Source: Stutzerimonas nosocomialis (GTDB lineage: Bacteria; Pseudomonadota; Gammaproteobacteria; Pseudomonadales; Pseudomonadaceae). Taken from it: a stretch of 64,000 bases of DNA. Shown here piece by piece: positions 29,048 to 38,800 of this stretch. The stretch spans positions 62,001-126,000 of the forward strand of contig NZ_QLAE01000003.1 of the NCBI RefSeq assembly GCF_005876855.1, given 5' to 3'. Position 1 is the first letter of the stretch, and each line of letters begins with the position of its first letter. Made by a program: the position numbers and the translations under genes. Below the pieces are notes generated by a model. The model made no database searches and was not told the DNA's origin. It saw only the letters and a list, made by a program, of their open reading frames with translations.

Positions 29048-30454
29048 ATGAGCCAAAACGACGCCTGGATGCAGCGCGACCTCGCCGTGCTCTGGCATCC
29101 CTGTACCCAGATGAAGGATCACGAAAGCCTGCCGATGATCCCGATCCGGCGCGCAGAGGGGGTATGGCTTGAGGATTTCGACGGCAAGCGCTACCTCGAT
29201 GCGGTCAGCTCCTGGTGGGTTAACGTGTTCGGCCACGCCAATCCGCGCATCAATGCACGGATCAAGGAACAGGTCGACCAGCTCGAGCACGTCATCCTGG
29301 CCGGTTTCAGCCACCAGCCGGTGATCGAGCTGTCCGAACGCCTGGTCGTGATGACGCCCGCCGGACTGGACCGGGTGTTCTATGCCGACAACGGCTCCTC
29401 GTGCATCGAGGTGGCGCTGAAGATGAGCTTTCACTACTGGCTCAACCGGGGGCAGCCCGGAAAGCGGCGCTTCGTCACCCTGACCAACAGCTATCACGGC
29501 GAGACGGTCGCGGCGATGTCGGTGGGTGACGTCGCCCTCTTCACCGACACCTACCGCCCGCTGCTGCTCGATACGATCAAGGTACCCAGCCCCGACTGCT
29601 TCCTGCGACCGGACGGGGTGAGCTGGGAGGAGCATTCGCGCACGCTCTTCGCGGCCATGGAGCAGACCCTGGCCGAGCACCATCAGGAGGTCGCGGCGGT
29701 CATCGTCGAGCCGCTGATCCAGGGCGCCGGCGGCATGCGCATGTACCACCCGGTGTACCTCAAGCTGCTGCGCGAGGCGTGCGATCGCTATGGCGTGCAC
29801 CTGATCCACGATGAGATCGCGGTCGGCTTCGGCCGTACCGGAACGATGTTCGCCTGCGAGCAGGCCGGTATCCGCCCCGACTTCCTGTGCCTGTCCAAGG
29901 CACTGACGGGCGGCTACCTGCCCCTGGCCGCCTGCCTCACCACAGATGACGTCTATCAGGCCTTCTACGACGACTACTCCACCCTTCGCGCCTTTCTCCA
30001 TTCGCACAGCTATACCGGCAACCCGCTGGCCTGCGCGGCGGCGCTGGCCACCCTGGACATCTTCGAGAGCGACCGTGTGATCGAGGCGAACCGCGCACTG
30101 GCCGCCAGGATGGGACAGGCCACGGCGCACCTAGCCGATCACCCCAACGTCGGCGAGGTCCGTCAGACCGGCATGGCGCTGGCCATCGAAATGGTCAGGG
30201 ACAAACCGAGCAGGGCCGGCTACCCCTGGCAGGAGCGGCGCGGGCTGAAGGTCTACCAGCACGCGCTGGAGAGGGGCGCCCTGCTCCGCCCGCTGGGCAG
30301 CGTGGTGTACTTCCTGCCGCCCTACACCATCACGCCCGAGCAGATCGACTTCCTGGCCGAGGTGGCCAGCGAAGGCATCGACCTGGCTACCCGCGACAGC
30401 CTGAGCGTCGCGGTGGCTGTCGACCTGCACCCGGGCTTTCGCGATCCGGGTTGA
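29048..30454 (+). CDS. bioA: Adenosylmethionine-8-amino-7-oxononanoate aminotransferase
   Basis: The 468-residue class III PLP aminotransferase uses SAM as amino donor to make 7,8-diaminopelargonate for biotin. The substrate motif LWHPCTQMKDHE, the SSWWVNVFGH block, the HDEIAVGFGRTG segment and the PLP lysine in LSKALTGGYLPLA are present. The ATG at 29048 is preferred to the GTG at 29045 because AGGAG is spaced six bases from it. It stands apart from other bio genes, as in P. aeruginosa. Confidence 0.95.
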   Translation: MSQNDAWMQRDLAVLWHPCTQMKDHESLPMIPIRRAEGVWLEDFDGKRYLDAVSSWWVNVFGHANPRINARIKEQVDQLEHVILAGFSHQPVIELSERLVVMTPAGLDRVFYADNGSSCIEVALKMSFHYWLNRGQPGKRRFVTLTNSYHGETVAAMSVGDVALFTDTYRPLLLDTIKVPSPDCFLRPDGVSWEEHSRTLFAAMEQTLAEHHQEVAAVIVEPLIQGAGGMRMYHPVYLKLLREACDRYGVHLIHDEIAVGFGRTGTMFACEQAGIRPDFLCLSKALTGGYLPLAACLTTDDVYQAFYDDYSTLRAFLHSHSYTGNPLACAAALATLDIFESDRVIEANRALAARMGQATAHLADHPNVGEVRQTGMALAIEMVRDKPSRAGYPWQERRGLKVYQHALERGALLRPLGSVVYFLPPYTITPEQIDFLAEVASEGIDLATRDSLSVAVAVDLHPGFRDPG

Positions 30455-30475
30455 CGCGCACGGCTTCAGGCCGAC

Positions 30476-30507
30476 GATGACAGGCCTTACACTGCCGGCC
30501 TGTCGTC
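30476..30507 (+). terminator. Inverted repeat between bioA and rsmE
   Basis: GATGACAGGCC and GGCCTGTCGTC pair around a 10-base spacer, 22 bases after bioA. It may be a terminator, but there is no T tract and the rsmE start follows at 30527. Confidence 0.35.
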
Positions 30508-30526
30508 AGCCAGCGAAGTCCCGTTC

Positions 30527-31246
30527 ATGCGCCTGTCCCGCTTTTTCATCGATGCCCCCCTCGCCCTCGGCCAGCATGAGTTGCCCGAGGCCCAGGCTCA
30601 CTACATCGGTCGCGTGCTGCGCCTGAGCGCCGGCCACGCGGTCCAACTGTTCGACGGCAGCGGCACCGAGTACCTGGGGCAGCTCATGGAGGTCGGCAAG
30701 AAACGGGTGTCGGTGGAGCTGGTCGAGCGCCAGCCAGGTCTCGCCGAGTCGCCGCTGCGCGTGCACCTGGGCCAGGGGCTTTCCCGCGGGGAGCGCATGG
30801 ACTGGGCGATCCAGAAGGCCACGGAGCTTGGGGTCACCGAGATCACGCCCCTGCTCAGCGAACGCTGCGAGGTGCGGCTGAACGACGAGCGAGCCGACAA
30901 GCGCCTCCAGCACTGGCGGCAGATTGCGATCAGCGCCTGCGAGCAATGCGGACGTTCCGTGCTGCCACGGATCCAAGCGCCGGTCTCCCTGGAGGACTGG
31001 CTGCAACGCACCGAGGCCGATCTGAAACTGCTGCTGCACCCGGTTGCCGAACCGCTGGACAGTCATCCGAAGCCCGGCACCCTGGCCCTGCTGATAGGCC
31101 CGGAAGGTGGCATCACCGACGGGGAAATCGAAAGCGCACGCGCCCGTGGCTTCCAGCCGGCGCGTCTGGGGCCACGCGTGCTGCGAACGGAAACCGCACC
31201 GGTGGTCGCGCTGAGCGTGGCCCAGCATTTGTGGGGCGACTTCTAG
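30527..31246 (+). CDS. rsmE: 16S rRNA (uracil1498-N3)-methyltransferase
   Basis: The 239-residue SPOUT-fold methyltransferase has an N-terminal PUA-like region (HYIGRVLRLSAGHAVQLFDG) and the C-terminal knot motifs LLIGPEGGITDGEIE and LGPRVLRTETAP, which bind SAM. It modifies U1498 in the 30S subunit. In P. aeruginosa the gene also lies between bioA and the Chp cluster, but the chpD and chpE genes found there are not present here. Confidence 0.94.
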   Translation: MRLSRFFIDAPLALGQHELPEAQAHYIGRVLRLSAGHAVQLFDGSGTEYLGQLMEVGKKRVSVELVERQPGLAESPLRVHLGQGLSRGERMDWAIQKATELGVTEITPLLSERCEVRLNDERADKRLQHWRQIAISACEQCGRSVLPRIQAPVSLEDWLQRTEADLKLLLHPVAEPLDSHPKPGTLALLIGPEGGITDGEIESARARGFQPARLGPRVLRTETAPVVALSVAQHLWGDF

Positions 31247-31274
31247 CCGCCCTGGGCGGGCAAACGACGAGGGA

Positions 31275-31751
31275 TTACTCGATCAACCCGGCATCGGCGA
31301 GCTTTTGCTCGAGGCCGACCAGATCGGGGATACGGGCGATCACATCGCCCAGGTTCACCGCATCGAGTTCGAGCGGCGCAAGCTCGGTCTCGGCGCGCGC
31401 CAGGCTGGCGTCCACCTTGACCGAACGGGGAATGCCCTGCACCAGCAAGGCGATGAACTTGACCCGCTCCCGGCCGCCCAGGGCGTTGAGGATCGCCACC
31501 CGCGCCCCCTGTCCCACTTTCGGCTCGCCTCCGGAGGCGGCCTCGAACGACAGCAGCGGCAGGCTCAGGTCGCGCCAGGCGACCTGCCCCAGCAGCCAGG
31601 CCGGCATGCCCTGGGAAACCTGCGGTGCGCGATAGGGAATCAGTTCGGCCACCGCCACGTTGGGCAGCAGCAGGGTGCGATCGGTCAGAGGCACCAGCAG
31701 GCCGGTAAGGCTGCCCTGGCCTTCCTGGGCGGCAACGACGGATTGGCTCAT
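31275..31751 (-). CDS. chpC: CheW-like adaptor ChpC
   Basis: The 158-residue CheW-domain protein is the last gene of the Pil-Chp operon. The start at 31751 overlaps the chpB stop (ATGA). A CheW core is visible in LLVPLTDRTLLLPNVAVAELIPYR and VKFIALLVQG. It is thought to couple additional receptors to ChpA. The gene is convergent with rsmE. Confidence 0.88.
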   Translation of the reverse strand: MSQSVVAAQEGQGSLTGLLVPLTDRTLLLPNVAVAELIPYRAPQVSQGMPAWLLGQVAWRDLSLPLLSFEAASGGEPKVGQGARVAILNALGGRERVKFIALLVQGIPRSVKVDASLARAETELAPLELDAVNLGDVIARIPDLVGLEQKLADAGLIE

Positions 31752-32803
31752 GGGATGTCCTGGGGTGTAGTGGAAAGAGAGTCTGCGGCCTGCTCGGCCA
31801 GATGATCGACCAGTGCCTGGGCCAGTTCGCGCGGGTCGCCGCTGAGTACGCTGTAACCGCCATCGCGCAAGCTGTCGGGCATGCTCGAACACACGCATGA
31901 ATCCGCACGCTGGGTCCAGATCCTGCCGCCCTGACGACGGACGTAGGCCGCCGCGGCACTGCCGTCGCTGCCCATGCCGCTGAAGGCGATGACGCCACAG
32001 CGGCTGGCGAAATGCTGGGCCAGGTTGAGCATCATCTGATCGATGGACGGGCTGTAGGGCTCGGGCCAACCACGGTTGGCGACCTGCATGAGGCCTCCGG
32101 CGGCAAAGCCGAGCTCATGCTGGATCGGCGCGATCACCACCTCGCCGCAGCGAATCGGCTCGCCGTGGCGCGCCTGACCGACCGGCCACTGGCTGTGACG
32201 CCCGACCGCCTGCGGCAGGCTGGTTTCGAAACTGGCCTCGATGTGCTGCGCATAGACGAAGCCCACCGGAAGACCGCCCGGCAGTGCGTCGAGAAACGCC
32301 TTGACCGCCTCCGGCCCGCCCATGGAAGCGGCGAGCAACCAGACCTGCCTGGCAGGCTCGCCCGGAGAGAGTGACGTTTTCTCGGCCAGCATCCGCGGCA
32401 GTTCGAGCCGCCCCGGGTGCTGCGCCTCGCCGAGCAGGGCCTGCAGACGGGGCCCGACCGCGGTCGAGGGGTCGCCGATCAACCGCTTGAGCTTGCCGAA
32501 CAGGCGCCGCTCCCAACGCGGGTAGTTCTCCGAGAGACGCTCCGGCGCGTGCCCTTCGCCGAACAGGACCGGTGCGCTGGACCACTCAAGCAGCGCGTCC
32601 ACCAGCGGGCAATCCTCCGATTGCGCCAGATCGACGAGCCACAGGTCAGTGCCAACCCCCTCGAGATCCGCTACTTCCAGACGGGCCGGGTCGGTATTGA
32701 GCACCACCCGGTAGCCGCTTGCACTCAGAGCCTGCTGCAGCACATGGCGCTGCAGCGAAGTGTCCGCCAGCACGGCGATCCGTGCCGAACCCGTCTCATT
32801 CAT
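31748..32803 (-). CDS. chpB: CheB-type methylesterase ChpB
   Basis: The 351-residue protein has a poorly conserved N-terminal receiver-like domain and a C-terminal CheB esterase. The catalytic serine lies in LLAASMGGPEAVKAFL, the histidine in GFVYAQHIEASF and the aspartate in AFSGMGSDGSAAA. It is expected to remove methyl groups from the PilJ receptor, opposing PilK. The gene overlaps both chpA and chpC. Confidence 0.92.
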   Translation of the reverse strand: MNETGSARIAVLADTSLQRHVLQQALSASGYRVVLNTDPARLEVADLEGVGTDLWLVDLAQSEDCPLVDALLEWSSAPVLFGEGHAPERLSENYPRWERRLFGKLKRLIGDPSTAVGPRLQALLGEAQHPGRLELPRMLAEKTSLSPGEPARQVWLLAASMGGPEAVKAFLDALPGGLPVGFVYAQHIEASFETSLPQAVGRHSQWPVGQARHGEPIRCGEVVIAPIQHELGFAAGGLMQVANRGWPEPYSPSIDQMMLNLAQHFASRCGVIAFSGMGSDGSAAAAYVRRQGGRIWTQRADSCVCSSMPDSLRDGGYSVLSGDPRELAQALVDHLAEQAADSLSTTPQDIP

Positions 32804-35800
32804 GAACCTGGACCAGGCGCTGTATGGTTTCGAGCAGCAGGGACTCTTGGTAAGGCTTGCCGAGGTATTCGTTGACCCCGATGGACATCGCCCGATCGCG
32901 GTGCTTCTCGCCGGTACGCGAGGTGATCATGATGATCGGCAGGTCCTGCAGCCGCTCATCGTGACGCACCAGGCTGGCAACCTCGAAGCCGTCCATGCGC
33001 GGCATCTCGATGTCCAGCAGCATGATGTCGGGCTTGCGTTCCTGCAGTTGGGTGATGGCGTCGACCCCGTCCTTGGCGGTCATCACGTTCATCCCGTTCC
33101 GCTCGAGCAGACGGCTGGTGACCTTGCGCACGGTGACCGAGTCGTCCACCACCATGACCAGCGTCGGACGGTCGGCCTCGACATCCGCGGCCACCGCCGG
33201 CGCCTGGCTGAGCTGACGCGGCTGCAGGCTGAGCAGCTGGACGTGCAGCGCACGGATGGTCGCCAGCAGATCGAGAATCACCACCACGCGACCATCCCCG
33301 AGGATGGTTGCCCCGGAAATCCCATGGACGCCGGAGAACTGCGGACCGAGGCTCTTCACCACGATTTCGCGCGAACCGGCGAGGCTGTCTACCTGGACCG
33401 CAACCGCATGCTCGCTGGAACGGACCAGGATCACCGGCAGCGGCAGGCTCTGGCCCACCAGTTTCGGATGCTGCCCGTTGTTGAGCAGATCGCCCAGGTA
33501 ACGCAGCTCGTAGGCCTGACCGGCGTACTCGAAGCGTGGCGCGTTGGGCTGGTAATAGGCCTCCAGCTCGTAGGGCGAAACCCGCACGATACCTTCGATG
33601 GTGTTCAACGGGATCGCATACAGATCCTCGCCCGAGTAGACCATCAGCGCGCGGTTGACCGAGACGGTGAACGGCAAGCGGATCAGGAAGCACGTGCCCT
33701 CGCCGAGCGTGGACTCGATGCTCATCGAGCCGCCGAGCTGCTTGACCTCCGAGTGCACCACGTCCATGCCGACGCCGCGGCCGGAAATCTGGGTAACCCG
33801 TTCGGCCGTGGAGAAGCCGGCCTCGAGGATGAACTGCAGCACCTCGTGATCGGTGAGCGAGGCATCGGCTTTCATCATGCCGCGCTCGATCGCCTTGCGA
33901 CGCACCGCCTGCAGGTTGATGCCGCCGCCGTCGTCGGACAGCGAAAGAACGATGTCGCCGCCTTCCCGGCCGAGCTCCAGGCGAATGGTGCCCTGCGCCG
34001 ACTTGCCGGCCGCAAGGCGCTTGTCCTGGGGTTCGATCCCGTGGTCGACCGCGTTGCGCAGCATGTGCTCGAGCGGCGCGACGATCCGTTCGAGAACGGT
34101 ACGGTCCATTTCGCCTTCGGCGTTGCCGACGACGAACTCGACCTGCTTGCCCAGTTCACCGGCCACCTGGCGGACGATACGACGCAGCCGCGGAACGAGG
34201 CGATCGAAGGGCACCATGCGGGTGCGCATGAGGCCTTCCTGCAGCTCGGTGTTGACCCGCGCCTGCTGCAACAGCAGGGTTTCGGCGTCGCGGTTTCGCG
34301 CCGCCAGGGTTTCCTTCAGATCCAGCAAGTCGGACGCCGACTCGAACAGGGCCCGCGAGAGCTGCTGCAACTGGGAATGGCGGTCCATTTCCAGCGGGTC
34401 GAAGTCCTCGTAGCCGACACGTTCGGCCTCGGCCTGGTAGCGGCTGAGAATCTGCGCCTGGGTTTCGGTGTCCAGGCGGCGCAGCTGGTCGCGCACCCGC
34501 TCGATGGTCGCTTCCATTTCACCCAGGGTGAAGCCGACGTCGCTCACCTGCTGCTCGACGCGCCCCCGGAAGATCGAAGTTTCACCAGCCAGGTTGACCA
34601 GCCCTTCGAGCAGTTCGGCAGGGACCTTCACGAGTTCCTGCGGGGCACGACGCGCTGCCGCATCCAGGGCCGCCTCCTGCGCCTTGCGTACGAACGGCAG
34701 CACCTTGGCCGGCGCAACGACCGCCTTCTGCGCCTGCGGGCTCACCGCGACGATGGGCTTGTCCAGCGCGACCGGTGCCGGCTGGGGAGCCGCGACGGGC
34801 TCAGGCTGAGCGCTGGCTTCCAGCGCGTCGTTGCCCAGACGCTCACGCAGCAGTTCGACTTCCTTGAGCAGCCCCTCGTAACCGGTCTGCACATCCAGGA
34901 ACAGGTTTTCAGGCCAGGGCGCCCCCGCCTGCTGCGCCTCGCTCAGGTGCTGTTCGAGGCCGTGGGCCATGTCGCCCAGGCGCTTCTGCCCGGCCAGCCG
35001 GGCACCACCTTTGAGGGTGTGCAGCACGCGCATCATCTCGCCCAGCGCCGCAGCATCGTCGCGAGCCGCGTCCCAATGGGCCATGGCCGCTTCCATGTCC
35101 TCGAGCAGGTCGCCGGCTTCCTCGACGAAAATGTCGAGAATTTCCGCCTCGGCGTCGGCGTCCACCTCTTCTTCCGCGGCTTTGAGCTCCACCGTGTTGG
35201 GGACGCTGAGCTGCTCGCTGGGATTGGCGCGGAAACGACGGATGCGCTCGATCAGGGCGACGCCATCGGGCAAGGCGCGGCGCGCACGCACGCCATCGAG
35301 CATCGCCGACAGCCGGTCGTGGCACGCCTGGAGCAGGCCGAAGAGATCGGCGCTGGCGCGCAGACGTCCCTGGCACAGACCTTCGTACAGGAACTCCAGC
35401 TCATGGGCCAGATCACCGATCTCGCGGATCTCGGCCATGCGCGCACCCCCTTTGAGGGTGTGCAGATCGCGTTGCAGGGCTTCGATTTCGAGGCTGTTGT
35501 TGACGTCATCCATCCAGCGCTGCAACGAGGCGTTGGCGCTGTCCATGATGTCGAAACCTTCCTCGAGGAAGATTTCCACCAGTTCCGGATCACGGTCGTC
35601 CCAGTTCGTCGTCGACGCGGCTTCCTCGAGCGGCTCGACCAGCGGCTCGCTTGGCTGCTCAATCTCGGCCGGCTCGCTCACAGGCACTTCTTCGGGCAGC
35701 GCCAGCTCCTCGTCAACGACGAGCGATGGCATGTCGTCCAGGGACGGCCACGACAGGGTTTCATCGAGCGCCGGAACGTCCGTCTCCGGCTCGGCCGGTA

Positions 35801-38800
35801 CGTCCACGGGCTGCAGCTCGACCTCGAAAGGCTCGCCGTCGGACTCGGGCTGTTCGATCAGCGGCGCCGGAACGTCCTCGATTTCTGCCACGTCGGCAAC
35901 GGGCGGCCAAAGTGCCTCGTCGGTGTCGATGGCGTCGAACCCGGCAGGACCTTCTGCTTCGGATTCAGGTTGGGCAGGCTCGGCGGTTTCGTATCCGACT
36001 TCCTTCAGAGACGAAACCGCCGACTCAAAAGTTGGAGTGATGCCCTGGCGGTAAGCGTCGATCGCGTCGATCAGGCGAACCGGATTGCTCATCGGACGCC
36101 CGGCCTGGAGCTGTTCGAGCTGCGTCGCGAGCATGTCGTGACTCTGTTGCAGCAGCGAGGCGAGCTCCGGCGAGTAGGTGTAACGACGATCCACCAGGCC
36201 TTCGTAAAGGAACTCCAGCTCGTGGGCCAGATCGCCGACCGGGCTGATCTCCGCCATCCGCGCACCACCCTTGAGGGTGTGCAGATCCCGCTGCAGCGCC
36301 GAGAGCGCAAGCTGGCTGGACGGATCGGCGAGCCAGCGCTCGAACGCCTGGCTGGCACTGTCGAGCAGATCCACGGCTTCGTCCAGGAAGATCTCGACCA
36401 TTTCCTCGTCGAGATCCTCGCACACCACAACGCTCGGCTCCTGCAAGCGCGAGGGCTGCACGGGTGGCGTTTCGGCGGGCTCGGAGGCCGGCCAGGCTTC
36501 GGCTTCGGCTTCGGCTTCGGCTTCGGCTTCGGCTTCGGCTTCGGCTTCGGCTTCGGCTTCGGCTTCGAAAGTTGGCGGCAGCTCGAGCGCCAGGTCAACC
36601 GGCTCCAGAGCCTCCGGCACCGACGATTTCGGCTCACCCAGCAGCAGGGACGCAGGGTCCAACGCCTCGCCCAGCAGGGCTTCGAGCTTGGCGACCAACT
36701 CGGGATGCGCGCTGACCTGCAGGCCGGCGGCCACCTGATCCATCATTGCCACGAGCGCTTCGTGGCCCTCTTCGACGTCCTCGAAGAACCGCTCGCTGAC
36801 CGCCAGGCGACCTTCCTGAGCGACGGCGTAAAGGCTCAGCAGTGCCTGGCACAGGGAATCGATCTGCGGCAGCTCGGCCATCTGGGCGCCCAGCCCAAGC
36901 GTGGTCAGTTCTTCCAGCAGTGCGGTCAGCTCCTGGCGTTCGGCCGGATGCTCACGCCAGCTGCGCAGCAGGTCCTCGGCATCGAGCAGGATGTTCATAC
37001 CTTCCGACAGGAACAGCGAGATCATCCGCGGGTCACGCGTGTCCCCCTGCTCGCTGTCATGCCGTGCGTTGCTCTCGGCCAAGCGCTCCTGATGCAGCGC
37101 CTGTACCCGCGCAAGGAACTCCGGCGCGCCTTCGATGGGCGCCAGCGGATCGCTCTCGAGCTTCTCCAGCCCGGCACGGAACAGTTGTTCGGCGCTGTGC
37201 ATGAGCTCGGCTTCGGCCAGATTCATCTGGATCAAGTTGGTCTTGAACTCCTTGACCAGCTTTTCCAGAGGCGTGGCGATTTCGGCGATCGGCAGGATGC
37301 CGGCCATGTGCGCGCTGCCCTTGAGCGTATGCAGCGCACGCTGCAGGGAATCGGTTACCGGTTGCGGCAGTTGCTGAGCGCAGTCGGCGAGAAACCCAAC
37401 CAGGGTATCGAGATGGGTCTCGGCTTCGTTGCGGAAGATTTCCAGCAGTTGCGGATCGAGCTCTTCGGCACCCGCAGAGGTGGACGCAGGGGCAGCGACC
37501 CGCGCGTCACCGACGGGTGCGGTATCGAGCGGTGCAGCGTCGGCTGCCACCGGCGCCCTGGCGGCCGCGCTCTGCGTGGAAATCGACTCGCCCTTGGCCA
37601 GCGCATGCGCGTTGGCCGCGAGGCGATCGACATCGTCGCGCTGACGCTGCGCCTTGGCGGCAAACTCCTGAACCAGCTCTGGCATCAGGTCGACCACCCG
37701 GCCGATCAGGGTCTTCACCGAGTCGCTGGCTTCGATGCTGCGATCCAGGACGCGGTTGAGCAGGTTCTCGACGGCCCAACCCAGCTCGCCGATGATCAAT
37801 GCCCGGACCATACGCCCGCTACCCTTGAGGGTATGGAAGGCGCGCCGTACTTCCGTCAGCGCTTCCTTGTCGTCGGTATTGGCCACCCAGCGCGGCAGGT
37901 ATTCGGCGATGGTCTCAATAACCTCGCCAACTTCCTCGACGAACACTTCGAGCAGCTCTTCGTCGACCGGTTCCTCGTCCACCGAAGGCGGCAACAGGCT
38001 AGGCGGCACGTCCTGGGCAGGCGGATTGATCGCCTGTACGGGCGCGGCCATCACATCGGCCATCGAGATCGCAGGCTCGGCCGGTGCAACCTCGGGCGCA
38101 GGACGGGCTTCAGGCAGGGAAACTTCGGGCAGATCCAGTTCGGCCATCTCGGCCGCGCTGATGGATGCCGGAAGCGGCGATTGCTCGGCGAACGCAGGTT
38201 CGAGTTCGACCTCCTCCACCGGAGCGGCGAACACTTCCTCAGCCTCGGGCTCGTCGAGCATCAGCGGCGCGAACTCGATTTCCTCGGTCGCTTCGACCGG
38301 CAGATCCACGTCGAACGCAGGTGCTTCGAGCGCCGGCTCGACGGTATCGAGCGGCAAGTCGGCCAGGATTTCGGGTTCAGCCTCGAACACCGGCGCAGGA
38401 GCGACAGGCAGCTCAGGCTCCACAGGCTCGGCAGGCAGCACTTCCATCTCGTCGAGCGGGTCGGCCAACGCGCCATCGCCAGCGACGACCGGGTCTTCAC
38501 GGTCGAGGATCGACGGCTTCTCGGTCAACGGATAGCCCAGCGCTTCCAAGCTCTCTTCGGCAACGTCGAGAATCGCGTCACCCTGGGTCGCGTGGTCTTC
38601 GCTCAGGCGTTCGAGGTAATACTCGACGCCGGTGATCGCGTCGGCGAGGGTATCGAGGCTCTGCCAGTCGGGTATCGCCTTGCAGGCCAGCAACTGCTCC
38701 TGGATGTAACGGTTGCAGGCTTCGAGCAGCGCAGCGGCGCGAGGCAGCGGGATCATCGACAGGCCGCCACGGGCTTGCGTCAGCAGCTCGGGCACCCGCG

